This document shows positions 22,750 to 34,639 of a stretch of 64,000 bases of DNA, piece by piece. The stretch covers positions 62,001-126,000 of the forward strand of contig BGZK01001039.1 in NCBI GenBank assembly GCA_005406025.1. The letters are read 5' to 3'. A model generated the notes under the pieces. That model ran no database searches, was not told the DNA's origin, and saw only the letters and a list, made by a program, of their open reading frames with translations. Numbering within the stretch: position 1 is the stretch's first letter; each line of letters begins with the position of its first letter. The DNA comes from Eumeta japonica. Lineage: Eukaryota > Arthropoda > Insecta > Lepidoptera > Psychidae. Made by a program: the position numbers and the translations under genes.

Positions 22750-23110
22750 TGGTGGGGCTGTAACTTTTATCCGCCATCCCGAGCTGGAACAATCAAATCG
22801 CATATACATCCAGGACCATCACCATCGACGGTATCGGGTGATTGAAATAAAATGAGAAACGGCAGGCATAGAGCAGAAAGAGGGAAGAGACGAAACAAGA
22901 AAGCAGCGATAAGTTAAATAAACGGCATTTTTAGATTCGTCTGTGACTTTATTAATTGAACGTCAATTCTGACCGTGTCAGTCGAAGAGTTCGAGGAGAA
23001 CCAGTCCCGTCGCTTGTGGGTTGCGCAAGAGCCGACGAACACGAAATATAATGTCTTTGTTGTGTTTACTTTTAATGGCGAGAAATAAACAAGTTATTTA
23101 TAAAGTAGAC
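22750..23110 (+). other. Possible solo LTR or other retroelement piece
   Basis: Mixed-composition block with AATAAACGG (22918), a TTAATTGAACGTCAATTCTGACC stretch and a later GAGAAATAAAC (23081). The layout loosely recalls U3-R-U5, but I could not find matching TG..CA ends or a target duplication. Confidence 0.2.
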
Positions 23111-23694
23111 CGGTCCTACATTAATTGAATATCCAGTTCGGTTTTTATTCAATGTCTGTTGGCACAAATTGCCTCATCTTCCTTTTTAAATAATTTATTC
23201 TTAAGCAAACCGCTCATTTAAGAGGCAAAGCGATAAATAATGTTATTTTATAGGTACGAGGATATTATCAAATGAAAGAAATTAACAATATTCTCTTAAG
23301 TACACATTATTCATGCATATTAGAAGAATGTAGAAAATCAACGAGATCTTGGGTCGACGTGCGAGCGTCATCTGTAGATATGACTATGTTACTACGATAT
23401 TTAAAAATAATATTAAGTGACATTCAAATTCTAAATGACTTAATGTCGTCGATGTGTTTTATGTCATAGGTCATTGCGTAGTAATTCAAATATGCAATTA
23501 CATTTTAAGAATTCGCCAATCATTCGGAACGCAGTTTTTGATCAAAAATTGGGAATAAGAAATTTGAGGGACGTTATATTCTAACTTTAACATATAGATA
23601 TAATAAGAATAAAATACAAACTCATTACAGAATGAAACAACCCGGTAAGATATCGAATTGGTTTCTGCGTATGGATGTTTGTCTTCTAAATTAT

Positions 23695-24367
23695 CAAAAA
23701 CAGGACAAGTGCGAGTCGCACTCGCCTACTGAGGGTTCCGTACAAATTTGCAGGTACATATAAATAATTCAGGGATCGAGTCTCGCTGTATTGTCCGAGC
23801 TTTTTTTTGTGATTTGATTAAAAATATACGGCTTTCAGATATTTTCTTCTGTACAAATTAGTAAAAGTTTGACAAATTCTACAAAAAGATTTGGTTACCC
23901 ATACAGTTATGACCGCGCATGCCGTTGTTTAACCTCGATGATTTATTACGTACTTTAAAAAATGATTAAATTTTTTATGTTTTAATTACAAATGTGTGAT
24001 TTTTAGATTTTTTCCTTTACTTGCAGTATAAGACAGTATTTCTTGCCAAATTTCATAGTTTTAGGTCAACGGAAAATACACTATAAATTTTGATTCCCTT
24101 GATTGTGTCAAAATATACGTTTTTTGCGGCATGAACTGCCGTATATCTTTTTAACGTTAATTTAGAAGTTTGATATCTTCACAACTTCAAGAGACTTTAG
24201 GCTTGAATACATGTTTTTAATTTCAACTGGACACCTTCACGCCTTCCCGAGATAAAGAGTCTTGACAGACAGACAGACGGACGAACGGACGGACGGACGG
24301 ACAGACGGATAATAAAACGATCCTATAAGGGTTCCGTTTTTCCTTTTGAGGTACGGAACCCTAAAAA
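23695..24367. mobile_element. Dispersed element with AGGGTTCCGTA termini (~670 bp)
   Basis: The left part reads GGACAAGTGCGAGTCGCAC, then GAGGGTTCCGTAC. The right part ends in AGGGTTCCGTTTTTCC and TTTGAGGTACGGAACCCTAA. The interior is AT-rich and carries a GACGGACG tract (24265-24310). Sequences of this form recur throughout lepidopteran genomes; a fragment of the same family is at 11640-11780. No intact coding region. Confidence 0.6.
24265..24310 (+). repeat. (GACA/GACG)n microsatellite
   Basis: A run of GACAGACAGACGGACG-type tetramers within the dispersed element. Confidence 0.85.
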
Positions 24368-25189
24368 TACTATAAAATCTTTTTTAAACATTTCTATAAT
24401 ATTATAAATGTATATAACGGTAGAATTTATATATCTACAGGAACCTTATTGACTATAGTTACACAGACTCGTATAACCAGTTCGTGACTAGTAGTCGACT
24501 GACATACACACAGTTTATTTTTAATTCCAGAATCGAGTTTTTAAAGCGTTTCCAATTTTTTTCTTAAAACTATTTTATATTTACGATTATATAAACTAAG
24601 ACGTCACAGGTAAAATAATTTTTTTTCAACTTAATTCCAAGAAATATTCGAGGTCTTAGTTTGTAAATCGCTCGAACACGCTTCCGCAACACAAAAAAAA
24701 TATGAATATCCCGGTATATCCCCAGAGCAAGATACAGTATGTCATCAGGCTACGAAAATAGTCCAAATTAACTAATCTGGCATTTCCTTATCCAACATTT
24801 TTTTATCTTTTTAAGTGCGTACGCAGCAGAGTATTTCTTTTTCCCGTACACACTGGTCAATACCTATATATATATATGTATTCCAAAAAAATTATTAGCC
24901 GAATGCTCAAGACTGCAGAATTATCAACCAATCTCTAATTCTTCATTTCGTATGAAAATAATTCAAAATTCATGTTTTACGTTTGGAAATTATAATTTTG
25001 TGCGATTCGTTTTCTTTTCACTAAAGATGACGTTATTTATATAGTAAACCAGTAATATAATAAACCAAATTGAATTGAACCATGTGAACCATTTCTCTTC
25101 TTTCGAGACACGTAGGTGACACTTAAAATTTTTAGAACTGGCCACTTACGAACTGTAAAATAAAATAAAAAACAAAATACATTTTAAGA
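24368..25189. other. Intergenic, nothing recognised
   Basis: AT-rich, with a short (TA)n run near 24870. No supported feature. Confidence 0.55.
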
Positions 25190-26400
25190 ATGGAACTCTT
25201 TGCCGACCTTATAATGTATATTGCATTCATCTGCCATTTTTTTTTAAATGGGCGGCAAAAAGAAAATTGTTTGTCTAACGTCAACATGAATTTAACGCGA
25301 GAAATTTTTTTGGCAATGATTTGCTATGACTTTAGTTGCCATATAAGCCAAGAAGGAAGTCATAACAAACTTCGGTTGACCTTTCATGATGAAACATCCG
25401 TCCTTGCCACTGTTCATAACTGGTTTAACGAATACAGAAGTGGTTGCACTAATCTGAATGATGATATTCGCCAGGGACGCCCTTCTACCGCGATGATCGA
25501 AGACAACATCACTACTATGACACTTATGATTGAGAAGCTGACAAAGGAGTTGTAAGCTTAGTCTTGAAATAAAGACGAGTAAAGAGTACAAAATCTTTCA
25601 TGAACATTTAGCGGTCGGGAAACTTTGTACTTGATAGATATCTTATAATTCAACCAAAGCTCAAAAACTCCGTCGTGTTAATTGGTGCCGCGAGATAATA
25701 CAAAAATTTGTCGGTAGTGACTCAAATGCTATATATATATGACATAGTCACGGGTGACTAAAGCTGGTATTACTGTTACGATCCCGAAACGAAAAGACAG
25801 TCTGCTCAGTGGATGTTTCCTTTCGAGGAGTTTTGAGGAGTAAAGCGATGTCGAAGCATCGGAAAAAAGTCGGTCGTCTCGGACTTCGGAATGGCAGGTC
25901 ATTATGTATCAAATGTTTTAGAAGATAAAAAAACAGTCACTGCAGACAGGTACACTGACAACTGTTTGTATCTGCTTTTAGGAAAAGTTCGGGAAAAACG
26001 ACCTCGCAGTAGAATTCTTCTTCATTATCTGACAACGCTTCATCATATACCGCCAGACAAACAAATAACTATTTGGGGACGTTAGGTATTTTTATATTTA
26101 ACGTCCCCAAATAGTTGTTAATATAGAAATACTAACTCACCCGCCTCACAGTCTCGACCTCGTACCATGCAGTTTTTATTTCTTTAGTAAAATAAAAGAA
26201 AAACTTCGAGGAAACTGGTTTACGGACGTAGAGGAAGCAGTGGCTACATATGAAAAAGCTGTCAAAGCGACCCCTAGTGCGAGTGGGCAAAGAGTATCTT
26301 TCAGTAGTTCCATCGAATGCAGTGATGTATTGATCTCAACGAACTCTATTTTGAAAAGCAATAATAATAAAAATAACTTGCTAGTTTGCTCAGTTTTTTA
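25190..26400 (+). pseudogene. mariner transposase fossil
   Basis: The first open stretch (to 25552) contains NLTREIFLAMICYDF, SQEGSHNKLRLTFHDE, VHNWFNEYRSG and DDIRQGRPST, which is the N-terminal helix-turn-helix region of a mariner transposase. Downstream frames give the C-terminal pieces: LTHPPHSLDLVPCSF..KIKEKLRGNWF (the HPPYSPDLAP..F region bearing the third catalytic Asp) and EEAVATYEKA. Stops, frameshifts and an inserted hairpin (26067-26116) separate them, so it cannot transpose. Terminal inverted repeats were not identified and the ends are approximate. Confidence 0.75.
26067..26116. repeat. Perfect 18-bp inverted repeat with 14-nt loop
   Basis: AACTATTTGGGGACGTTA (26067-26084) is exactly complemented by TAACGTCCCCAAATAGTT (26099-26116) around an A/T-rich loop. 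It interrupts the mariner fossil just before the HPPHSLD segment. Confidence 0.9.
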
Positions 26401-27514
26401 TTTTCTAAAGACATTCAGATTGACCCGCGTAACAATATTTTTCATCGCCATAAGCGAGTCATTGTGTTTTAAATTTAAATAAACATGTTGTATAATTTGC
26501 AAACAGTATAATCTCATGAAGATCCCTAACAAGGTCAGATAAGTCGTTAATCTTACACATTATAAATTGAAGCCTCCGAGGCATCTATCTGTGAAGATTA
26601 ATCTCAGAACCTACTATAGAGATTTTGATGCGGTATTTCCTAGTAACTAGACTGATACATAACGAAATTTTTATCATTTTATAGCTATTTTATACAAATT
26701 AGATGGTCTGTGTTGTTACTTGTTAGTCAAGTCGGAAAAAACATGCGTCTTGAGACCTTTCCTAATTTCAAGACCTTTCAATGCTGCTTATGTCGCTTAA
26801 ATTATCTGGAAGTACTTTTTCCTCTCAAATAGGTCTATAGAAAAGTCTACGAACCTATATTTATATTAACAGGTAATAATTCAAAAATTTCCTTGGTAGC
26901 CGAAACTGGAATGTCACTAGAGAACTTTTCACAGGTCTCAGCTACCTTTATTTGAAACATTGTCATTGAACTTAAATTAAAAGTCAATAACGCGACCATT
27001 AATTCTTCCAGTTTAGTTCTTTGTGATATCTCAATTCGCTTTTCTCATATTTTAGCTATTTTTTTTTCTATTGATACGCTTTTGACTTTACCACGCAAAT
27101 ACATTTAAAACTTTCTGAGTAACTTATCACAAAACTTTCCTTATCATTTTAAGTTCTTTCTTCATGTAGTTTATATAATTTTTTATTGCTCTTATTGATT
27201 CCCGCTGTTACCAAAACATCAAATAACAGTGCTGATAATAGTTCTTGTTTAAAAAATAATATCCTCTTTGATATTTATTACATGGAACATCAAATTAAAA
27301 AAAAAACACTGTAACTCATTATAATCGTATCAGGATCGGTTTTGACTCTGCATTTTTTCTCGATTTAACTAAGCGTTATTTGATTCAATCAAGCGAGTGA
27401 TGTCTGCCAACTTGCATTAATTAAGTAAACGCTTAGCAGTGTAATGAACAATTGCTTATTATAATATTACATGACAATACGGAAATGTTTAATATGAATA
27501 CAGAAATATTCAAT
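26401..27514. other. Intergenic, nothing recognised
   Basis: AT-rich and low in structure. No supported exon, repeat end or RNA gene. Confidence 0.55.
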
Positions 27515-27785
27515 ACGACTGCCTGATTGCCGCGGTCGGCAGTGGCCCACCTACTGCGCTGGAGGCGTGTGTTCGATTCCCGCACGAGGCAAACATTTAT
27601 TTGATTAAAAATGAATATTCGTCTCGAGTCTGAGTGGTTTTTACGTATTATGTACATAAGTTTACAAAAAAAGTATGTATGTATTCTATCAACTATCTGA
27701 TGCCCACAATACAAGCCTCGTCGTTTAGTTTGAGATCAAATGGTGCCGTATGTGTGTGTCGGAAGATATTATTATTACTATTATG
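27515..27785 (+). mobile_element. tRNA-derived SINE
   Basis: The 5' part resembles a tRNA promoter: an A-box-like TGCCGCGGTCGGCAGTGG and, ~45 nt later, a B box TGTTCGATTCCC (about 27571-27582). A body of roughly 170 bp follows and ends in an ATT-type simple tail (ATATTATTATTACTATTATG). This layout is that of the common lepidopteran tRNA-related SINEs. Confidence 0.65.
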
Positions 27786-30329
27786 TTTATCGTTGCTTAT
27801 ATAATACTCTCTTTGTGCATATTTACATCTACAAAACTACAAATGTTACATCAAAACTGGGCCTTTAAAAAGTGCTGGAAATGGTCGAACAAAATTGAAT
27901 GCGATATTTTCGACAAAAATAAAATGCAAGACGATAGCATTAGAAATTTTTCAAGTGGTTTTGTTAACTTTTTGAACACATATAGTAATATAATAGCAAT
28001 AAGTAAATTTCAAATATTAATGATATTATAATAATGCCTTACTTAAAATTATTTAAGTTAAAGTCGAGTGGTCATATACTTACATTAATTTCCTTTGCAA
28101 AATTTGGCACGTTTAAATTATATGTGATTATGTATTAGCGAACAACTGGACACGACAGGAGCCGCTCGTGCCTTAAGCTCACTGGGCGTATTCACTCGCA
28201 ACCTCCTTAATAAACTATTAAAGGTACAGTCGTCTACAAAATAATGTATACAAAATGTTGCAATGGTTTATTTACAGTACAACAATGACAGTCACGCGAG
28301 CGGGTTGAAAATGTATTAGTTAAGTGACAATGTTATTTTGTTTAGACAAGTAGTTTTGTTTTAAATTCTCCTGAATTTTCTATAAACGGATTTTCAGAGG
28401 TGAATTATCGATATAGCTAGAAAATATAATCTCTAGGAAAATTTGGTTTCTACAAGTTATTTTGAATACAGCAATGTTACCCTTGTAAGAGGCCAGAAAC
28501 AATAGCAAGACTATGTAGCAACTTTACTAAGTCTCTGATAATTCGCTCGTGTATTCAAAATGGTATTTAAAACAATTTTTACTTCCTATTATTCTAGTAG
28601 TTTTTAACTTTTTCCTCGAAAAAGATCGGACATTTTTCTCTTTTGAATAACAGTAGATAATATATGAAGTTTTGGATTTTTTTTTTTATTGATATTTAAT
28701 ATTTCATAGCAGACATGTTTTACAAATAAGACTAATATCTCATTATATTTCAGCTTTTCGTATGTACGTTGTGGGTATTGGCAATATTGTGCATATTGCC
28801 ACTACACGTAAAGCACGTGCCCTTCATTTTAAAATCTGTATTATAATGAACATAGAAACTAGTAACGAAGTTTCACTCAAGTTTTGTGGCCATAGCTGCT
28901 CAAATTCGTTGCTAACTTCAGTCGACTGTCTTTTGATCTTTCTAAAATTGAATTAATCTAATATGTGTAAGCTTTCCGTTTCAAAAATAGTTCGATATAA
29001 ATATAAAAATGACGTTGACGTATATATGACTAAAATCTGTTTCTTTCTAATCATGTATTTTAAAGAAAATACTAATTAATTCGTTTATACAATAATATTT
29101 TTTCAATTCTGCCATAGAGTTATAATTGATGCCTTTATTTTTAAAACTTCTTTAAGATGCTACACACAAACGTCATATTTTCTTTAGAAATAATAAGAAC
29201 CGCTTAAAAATCAAAACATTTCATATTCACCAAAACTGTATATATGTATATTATACGTTATTATTTATCTGTATATTAATTCAACATGTCTTTAACTTAC
29301 CATGAAACTGTATCAGTACCAAAGAAATCAAGTTTATTTCTTGTTTCATGATACATCTCATGATAGCTAGACACCAAAAAAAAAAAGCGTTCAATAAATT
29401 AAATGGTTATGCCGTCAATCATTTGTTTCTTATCTGACGGAGCGGGTCAATTCTCAAAATCTGTATTTCGTTATAATAATTTTCAAAGTGAAATGAACTC
29501 CCCAAAAATGCTAATAACATTGACACTCGAAAAAAACATCAGCAAAGTCTGAGTCGTATTCGCGCACCGAGATTTCTGTACCACCACATAATCTATTTTA
29601 ACGATGTATTTATCACAGAAAATTGAGTTTCATTTTGCGTTTGGTTCAAGATCTTTAGTGTGAACGCAACTCACATTTGGCCCATTGTTATTATTTGTTG
29701 TTTTATTTTAGGGCCTGCACTATTATTACACCAAGTTTGACGTTTGTAAGTGTTTGTAAGCCTAATAATAGGCTACCTTTGGCATCCTTTCAATACCAAA
29801 TGCTAGTTATAGCAATATCAAACACATGATATATTTGGTTAAAATTAAATATTACCAGATTTATATTTATACAGACTGTACATTTAAATTCGAACGAAAG
29901 TTCATTCGTTCGACAATACTTAAAAGCGAAGTGTAATGCGTCACGCGTTCCATTTAAGGAAAAGTCAGCGATCGCGAGCTTCACTTTTCATGGTTCGTAA
30001 TACATCGCATAATTAATTTGTTATTCAGCTGCAGGAGGTAGTTTCCCACAGCCGAGAACATGCGAGAGGCGGATTAAAATAATAAAATTCTCTGTAAAAC
30101 GGTGGGGAATCACAGCGGCCTAGACAATTTATATTATACGCGTACATCCTAGTGGAGTGGTTAAGAGCATCGCCTTCGAACCTGACTTTATCCTAAATTG
30201 ACCAATGAGGTTTAACTTGAGTCAATTTAGACCACCCGTGATTTGTGATGTCTTTCTGAAATAATTCTCGAAAACGTAACAAGTCTGTTCATAGTCGGAA
30301 AAGCTATAAAATCTATGTACTATCAATAC
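27786..30329. other. Intergenic, nothing certain
   Basis: AT-rich. A 93-codon open frame at 27750-28031 has no splice or composition support. A short repeat-like AGTGGTTAAGAGCATCGCCTTCG occurs near 30157. Confidence 0.5.
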
Positions 30330-30480
30330 ATACTATTAAAATTACAGTATTACAAATTCAACTAGTATTACAAATGTGAAAGTTTGTATGATCGTTACCC
30401 AATCACGCAAAAAACGGCTGGTCGGATTCGAATGAAATTTTGCACACAGGGAACGGACATAAGCCACTTTTTGTTTGTTT
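30330..30480 (+). repeat. Dispersed GCGAAAGTTTGT / ACGCAAAAAC repeat fragment
   Basis: TATTACAAATGTGAAAGTTTG, ATCACGCAAAAAACGGCTGG and GGATTCGAATGAAATTTTGCAC follow in the usual order of a very common lepidopteran repeat; the same words recur at 32505-32645. Confidence 0.5.
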
Positions 30481-30724
30481 GTCTGTCTGTTCCTTTTTAA
30501 ATGTTATCATAGCTCAACAATAGTTAAGCTGCTCTCTGTTTATTTTCCAGTTTGTCTGCGTGTCTAAGAGGAAGTTCCCAAGGTTCTGTTCATCTGTCTG
30601 TACATATGCGTATGTTGATCTCGAAAACTGCTAACGAATTTGAATGAGGCTTTTACTGATGTGATCTGCATTTCTTTAGAAAAAAAATTGTATTACAGAA
30701 AATTGGTGTTTTTGTTATTTACAA

Positions 30725-30905
30725 CGGCGGGCGGGCGACCATCACGAAATTCGTGATTGACTCGTCCGAGCTTGAATCCTGAAAACCAGAATAATCGTCT
30801 TGCATGGTGCTTCACCGCCAAAAGCAGTTCGAAGCCAAGCGAGGCTCTGCTGAGCTATCAAATTACACTTAAAATCGAAGAAAATCATACTACGTAAAAT
30901 TTTCA
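30725..30905 (-). pseudogene. Second mariner transposase fossil (N-terminal piece)
   Basis: On the - strand one frame gives LRSMIFFDFKCNLIAQQS, LAWLRTAFGGEAPCKTII and ARTSQSRIS, matching the mariner N-terminal layout (AMIFYDF..L..Q.S...L...FG.EAPSKTT...W...F.RGRTSLSD). The rest of the transposase is absent. It belongs to a different mariner lineage from the copy at 25.2 kb, judging by FGxEAPxKT versus FHDETSVLAT. Confidence 0.6.
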
Positions 30906-31750
30906 CAATATTAATCCATAGTGATGAAGACACACAATTTTTAAAATGACAATGTCAAAACAATTGGTAGTTAGATGACATAAACTGTATTCTACAGCCA
31001 AAGAGTTCCATTTAGAAATGTAGTACTTTTTATATATTATGTATAGAAGTAGCCACTTCCAGAAACTTATAGTGCGCCCCGCTTATATGCCACTACCAAT
31101 TGTTATCGTTTTTTTTAATTATTAATTAATTTATTATAATATACTACTGTAAAAAGGAGATAACTCAATCAAACAAAGTTAGGCCTGGTAGCTGTTTATT
31201 CTGTATAATTAAGCGAATAAGGAAAATTTTGTGTCCAACATATGTATACAATAATACGGATGTTTATAGTTAAACTTGGTATAATCGGAAAAGTCTTGAC
31301 CTGAATTTGTGTCTTTTAATAATTTCATATATTTTTCGGCAATAGTTAATTTATTATGTTAAGTTTTCGGCGTAGGCCTTTTTAACGCTAGAGGTTATTA
31401 GTTTGTTTTTTATTTATTTTGATTTATATATATATGAAAGTGGTTAACAGTCAAATATTATTTATAATTATTAAATTAAATTAAAATAATAAATATAGAC
31501 AAATATAGATTTCGAAATAAAACTATACAAACGTTAAGAAATAATAAAAAAATATCTACAAAAAAATAAGAATATCTGTATGTGGCTACTTAGTTATGAT
31601 TTCTATGCCTTAAGAGTAATGGAAGATTAGTGATTTGGATGTAAATAGAGATTTGTCTGTCTATCATCGAGAGAAACTACAAGGGATGCTGACGAAATTT
31701 TCCATTTGAGATTGAAATTAGATGAAAGGAAATATGTAGAAAATTCGAAG
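30906..31750. other. Intergenic, nothing recognised
   Basis: AT-rich stretch leading to the duplicated lipase-promoter segment; no feature supported. Confidence 0.55.
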
Positions 31751-32205
31751 GCGTATATTCAAATATACAGTCACAATAAATCGCTATGGCAGCAGTTGAA
31801 CGCTAGTCGTTGATAGTATTTGAGTTGCGAACGCACTGATTGTAGAAATAAAACACAACTCGTCCACGCCCGCAATTTGTTACTCGTATTGAACGAATGG
31901 CTGTCCAGAATATTCTTGAAACATAAGTAAGTTAAGTAGTTTATTTCATAAGATAAATTCTCTAGAACAAACAAGTCGTAAACAGGCCACGTAAGACACA
32001 AACAAACCAAATTTATTGCCTCTCGAAAGTTTCATCCCAAAAAAAAAAATAAAACCGTTCAAAAAGATATTGTAAACAAGCACCAAAAGCGTCGACAGAG
32101 ATGTTGACGGGGTGCACGCGGTGGAATAATGTAATATTACATTTTCGAATATTATTTTCTTATGGAAATTATTTTGCACTTTTATTTTTAGGTCGCGGGC
32201 GCAGG
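31751..32205 (-). repeat. Decayed duplicate of the lipase promoter region, copy B
   Basis: Colinear with 21305-21712 in the same orientation. The TATA box of copy A (TATAAATA) has no counterpart: the aligned spot (about 31880-31900) reads ACTCGTATTGAACGAAT on the + strand. No lipase exon was found below it on the - strand, so it appears to be an orphan remnant of a duplicated gene or a duplicated regulatory block. Confidence 0.6.
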
Positions 32206-32504
32206 ACGCTACAGTATTTTACCAATTCATTAGCAGTTGAGAAAAATCGTCAATTAATTGTTCATGTTGAATGGCAGACATTAGGCATCTGCGGGTGATC
32301 GGCCCTTTTACGCGATCAAGAAACGACGCTAAATAAGACAGGATTGACCAAATATGACTTCGCCGTTAGAAAATTAGAGACAATAAAAAGATAATTAAAT
32401 ATTTTATGACGTTCCTTACATTTAATTAATATTCAAATTAATGTTATTTGATATAATGACGAGCAAACGAGCATGCAAGCCACCAGACTGTATGTATATA
32501 TCTA

Positions 32505-32645
32505 CACTAATATTACAAACGCGAAAGTTTGTAAGTATGGATGGATGTTTGTTGCTCTTTCACGCAAAAACTACTGAATGGATTTTGATGACACTGTACA
32601 ATAATATACAGCTTACACATCAGAATAACACATAGGCTATAATTT
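32505..32645 (+). repeat. Dispersed GCGAAAGTTTGT / ACGCAAAAAC repeat fragment
   Basis: ATTACAAACGCGAAAGTTTG, GGATGGATGTTTGTTGCTC, TTTCACGCAAAAACTACTG, AATGGATTTTGATG and ACATAGGCTATAATTTAT: the standard word order of this lepidopteran repeat. Confidence 0.6.
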
Positions 32646-33544
32646 ATAAAGATATAATGTGAATTATCCAAAATATAATGATAAGTGTCAAGTATGTAGG
32701 AGAAAATCTGTCATCTGCGAGCTATTCTGGCGTGCGCCGCAATAACTGTTGGAATTACACGTATATAATGTATTATGGAAATGTTTATCTTAAATAGTCC
32801 TGCAAAGAAGCTCGCAACAGCATATATCTATCGTTTATGTGTGAGCCATTGTCGCCAAAATAGTGAACCATAAATATAATAATAATTGACCATTTATTTC
32901 TAACGCACATTTGGTAGTAAAAAACTGATCCTTATATCAAAATAAATACTTTTATCGCATCTGGTGTTGTAAGTAAATGAACTTTGTCTTTTACACTACA
33001 TCATTTGGACAAATATTTGAATAGTTATGACGATAGACTAGCGAGTACGCGATATTATGGTGCGGTCCGGCGGCAGGGTCAGACCATAAAGCTAGCAGGC
33101 ATACATTTGAGCACGTAATGTTTTTCCCACGGCCAGCTCTATGTGACTTGCTCACGCGTTTCTAAATCGCAAAATCTGCGTGTTTATACAGAACAAAATA
33201 AATCGTTTAACATAGTTTATAGGAATATATTGTAGTAGCCACCTATAACTTTTGCATTACCATCAATCATCATATACTTCCGTACCTATCCATCCTTACA
33301 AACTATAGCGTTTATAATACCTATAAGACAAATTAATAACATCATCACAAAAAATACTTAGTTTCAATTTATATATTATACATTACACAATAGAATTGTT
33401 CGAACACTTATAGCTGGAGAATAGCTGAGCTGATTTTCATTTTTAATCTGTTGCATTTGTCTTCGTCCCGAATAGCAAAATAATAGAAAACATTGAAAAA
33501 TTGACAAAATTAAAATGCTTTCTATCCTCATTATCACAATTTTC

Positions 33545-33840
33545 CATCACCACGCGGATGAAACCGCGGGGCGCAGATAGTTAATATATAGGTGGCTATC
33601 GCAGCCTATAAACACTCGCGGCCTCTTCGGTAGGAGTAGGGTATCTGATGGAGGGAGGAGTGGACTGATAAAGAGAGGAGAGGGCTGATGGAGGGGAGTT
33701 GTTGTGTATGGATTGGGAGTAGGCACCGGAACTTTCCCTCACTGGACGAAAAGCAGAAACTATTACTTCAGGCCTGTATTCTGTGAGAGTGTAATATTGT
33801 ACCAGCCCATTCACTTGCTGCAGCCACAAACATTGTTGTT
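33545..33840. repeat. Dispersed repeat, copy 1 (related to 38380-38640)
   Basis: After an ACGCGGATGAAACCGCGGGGC end of the preceding repeat, the block GGGTATCTGATGGAGGGAGG.. ACTTCAGGCCTGTATTCTGTGAGAG..CTGCAGCCACAAACATTGTTG resembles 38380-38640 in order and orientation. Non-coding. Confidence 0.5.
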
Positions 33841-34200
33841 TTGACTCAAAAAAATCTTACAATAAACATTAGTTATAAAAAGATTTTTCAATGTAATTAA
33901 ACTCAGCATGGGTATTTATTTAGGTTCGAATCCTTTTACGAGTAATGTAGAATTATTGTAGCCGCTGACGTCGTGACAACCGTTTTTGGCAAATCCCTTG
34001 ACAATTACGGTCATGACACTTTTCCCTGATAAAGTTATAGTAATAAATAATTATGTTACACAGTAAAATGACACAACAAAATATATATTATCTGTCATTC
34101 GATAAGACAGCTGATCGGGACTAAATCGCTTATTGAGAGTGCAGTCGCACAACGTAAATCTTATATACATACGCTAATAAAATGTGTGTACTTAATAATA

Positions 34201-34638
34201 TTTTTTGACGTGACAACGTCTTAAATTAGGTTGCGGCTGGGAGTCACTTATGAAAAAGTGTAACGCTCGGTAACGTAACGATGAGTCACCGAACGAGAGA
34301 GAGGCCCGCCGAATGCCTTGCGTCTCTCTCCCACTCAACTATGATCGGTCTGCCGCGCGCGCAGCACTAGAGAATTAGTGCATAGCTTGCAAATGTATTG
34401 CAAGTTATTGTATGTATATTTGTATATAAATACGTATGTATGTGTAAAGGTAAAAATAAAATTTTGTTAATATGAAATTCAGTGCGAGATTCTTTGTATA
34501 AATTAATGTTTTAAATATAATTCTTTGTATAAATAAATGTTTTAAATTGTTACTATTATTTCATCCTTCTTCCTACTATACGAATGAATATTCACATTAA
34601 AATGATTTTACCATTCAAAGTCGTTGTCACGTAAAACT
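34201..34638. mobile_element. Non-autonomous DNA element with inverted termini (~440 bp)
   Basis: The left end TTTTTGACGTGACAACGTCTT (34202-34222) is mirrored at the right end, whose complement reads AGTTTTACGTGACAACGACTT (34618-34638). The interior has a conserved-looking GC-rich block (GCTCGGTAACGTAACGATGAG, GAGAGAGAGGCCCGCCGAATG) then an AT-rich half. I believe this family is widespread in Lepidoptera, but I cannot name the superfamily. Confidence 0.6.
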
Positions 34639-34639
34639 T

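Noticed and set aside
27750..28031. 93-codon + strand open frame
   Set aside because: AT-rich, begins within the SINE tail, no splice sites, no recognisable domain; most likely chance.
28140..28230. Short LINE-like segment (GAARALSSLGVFTRN)
   Set aside because: Too short and too generic to assign to any reverse transcriptase family.
29880..29985. - strand frame with Arg/Phe-rich peptide and a small CGAACGAA/TTCGTTCG inverted repeat
   Set aside because: Eight-base inverted repeat is within chance expectation and the frame has no other support.
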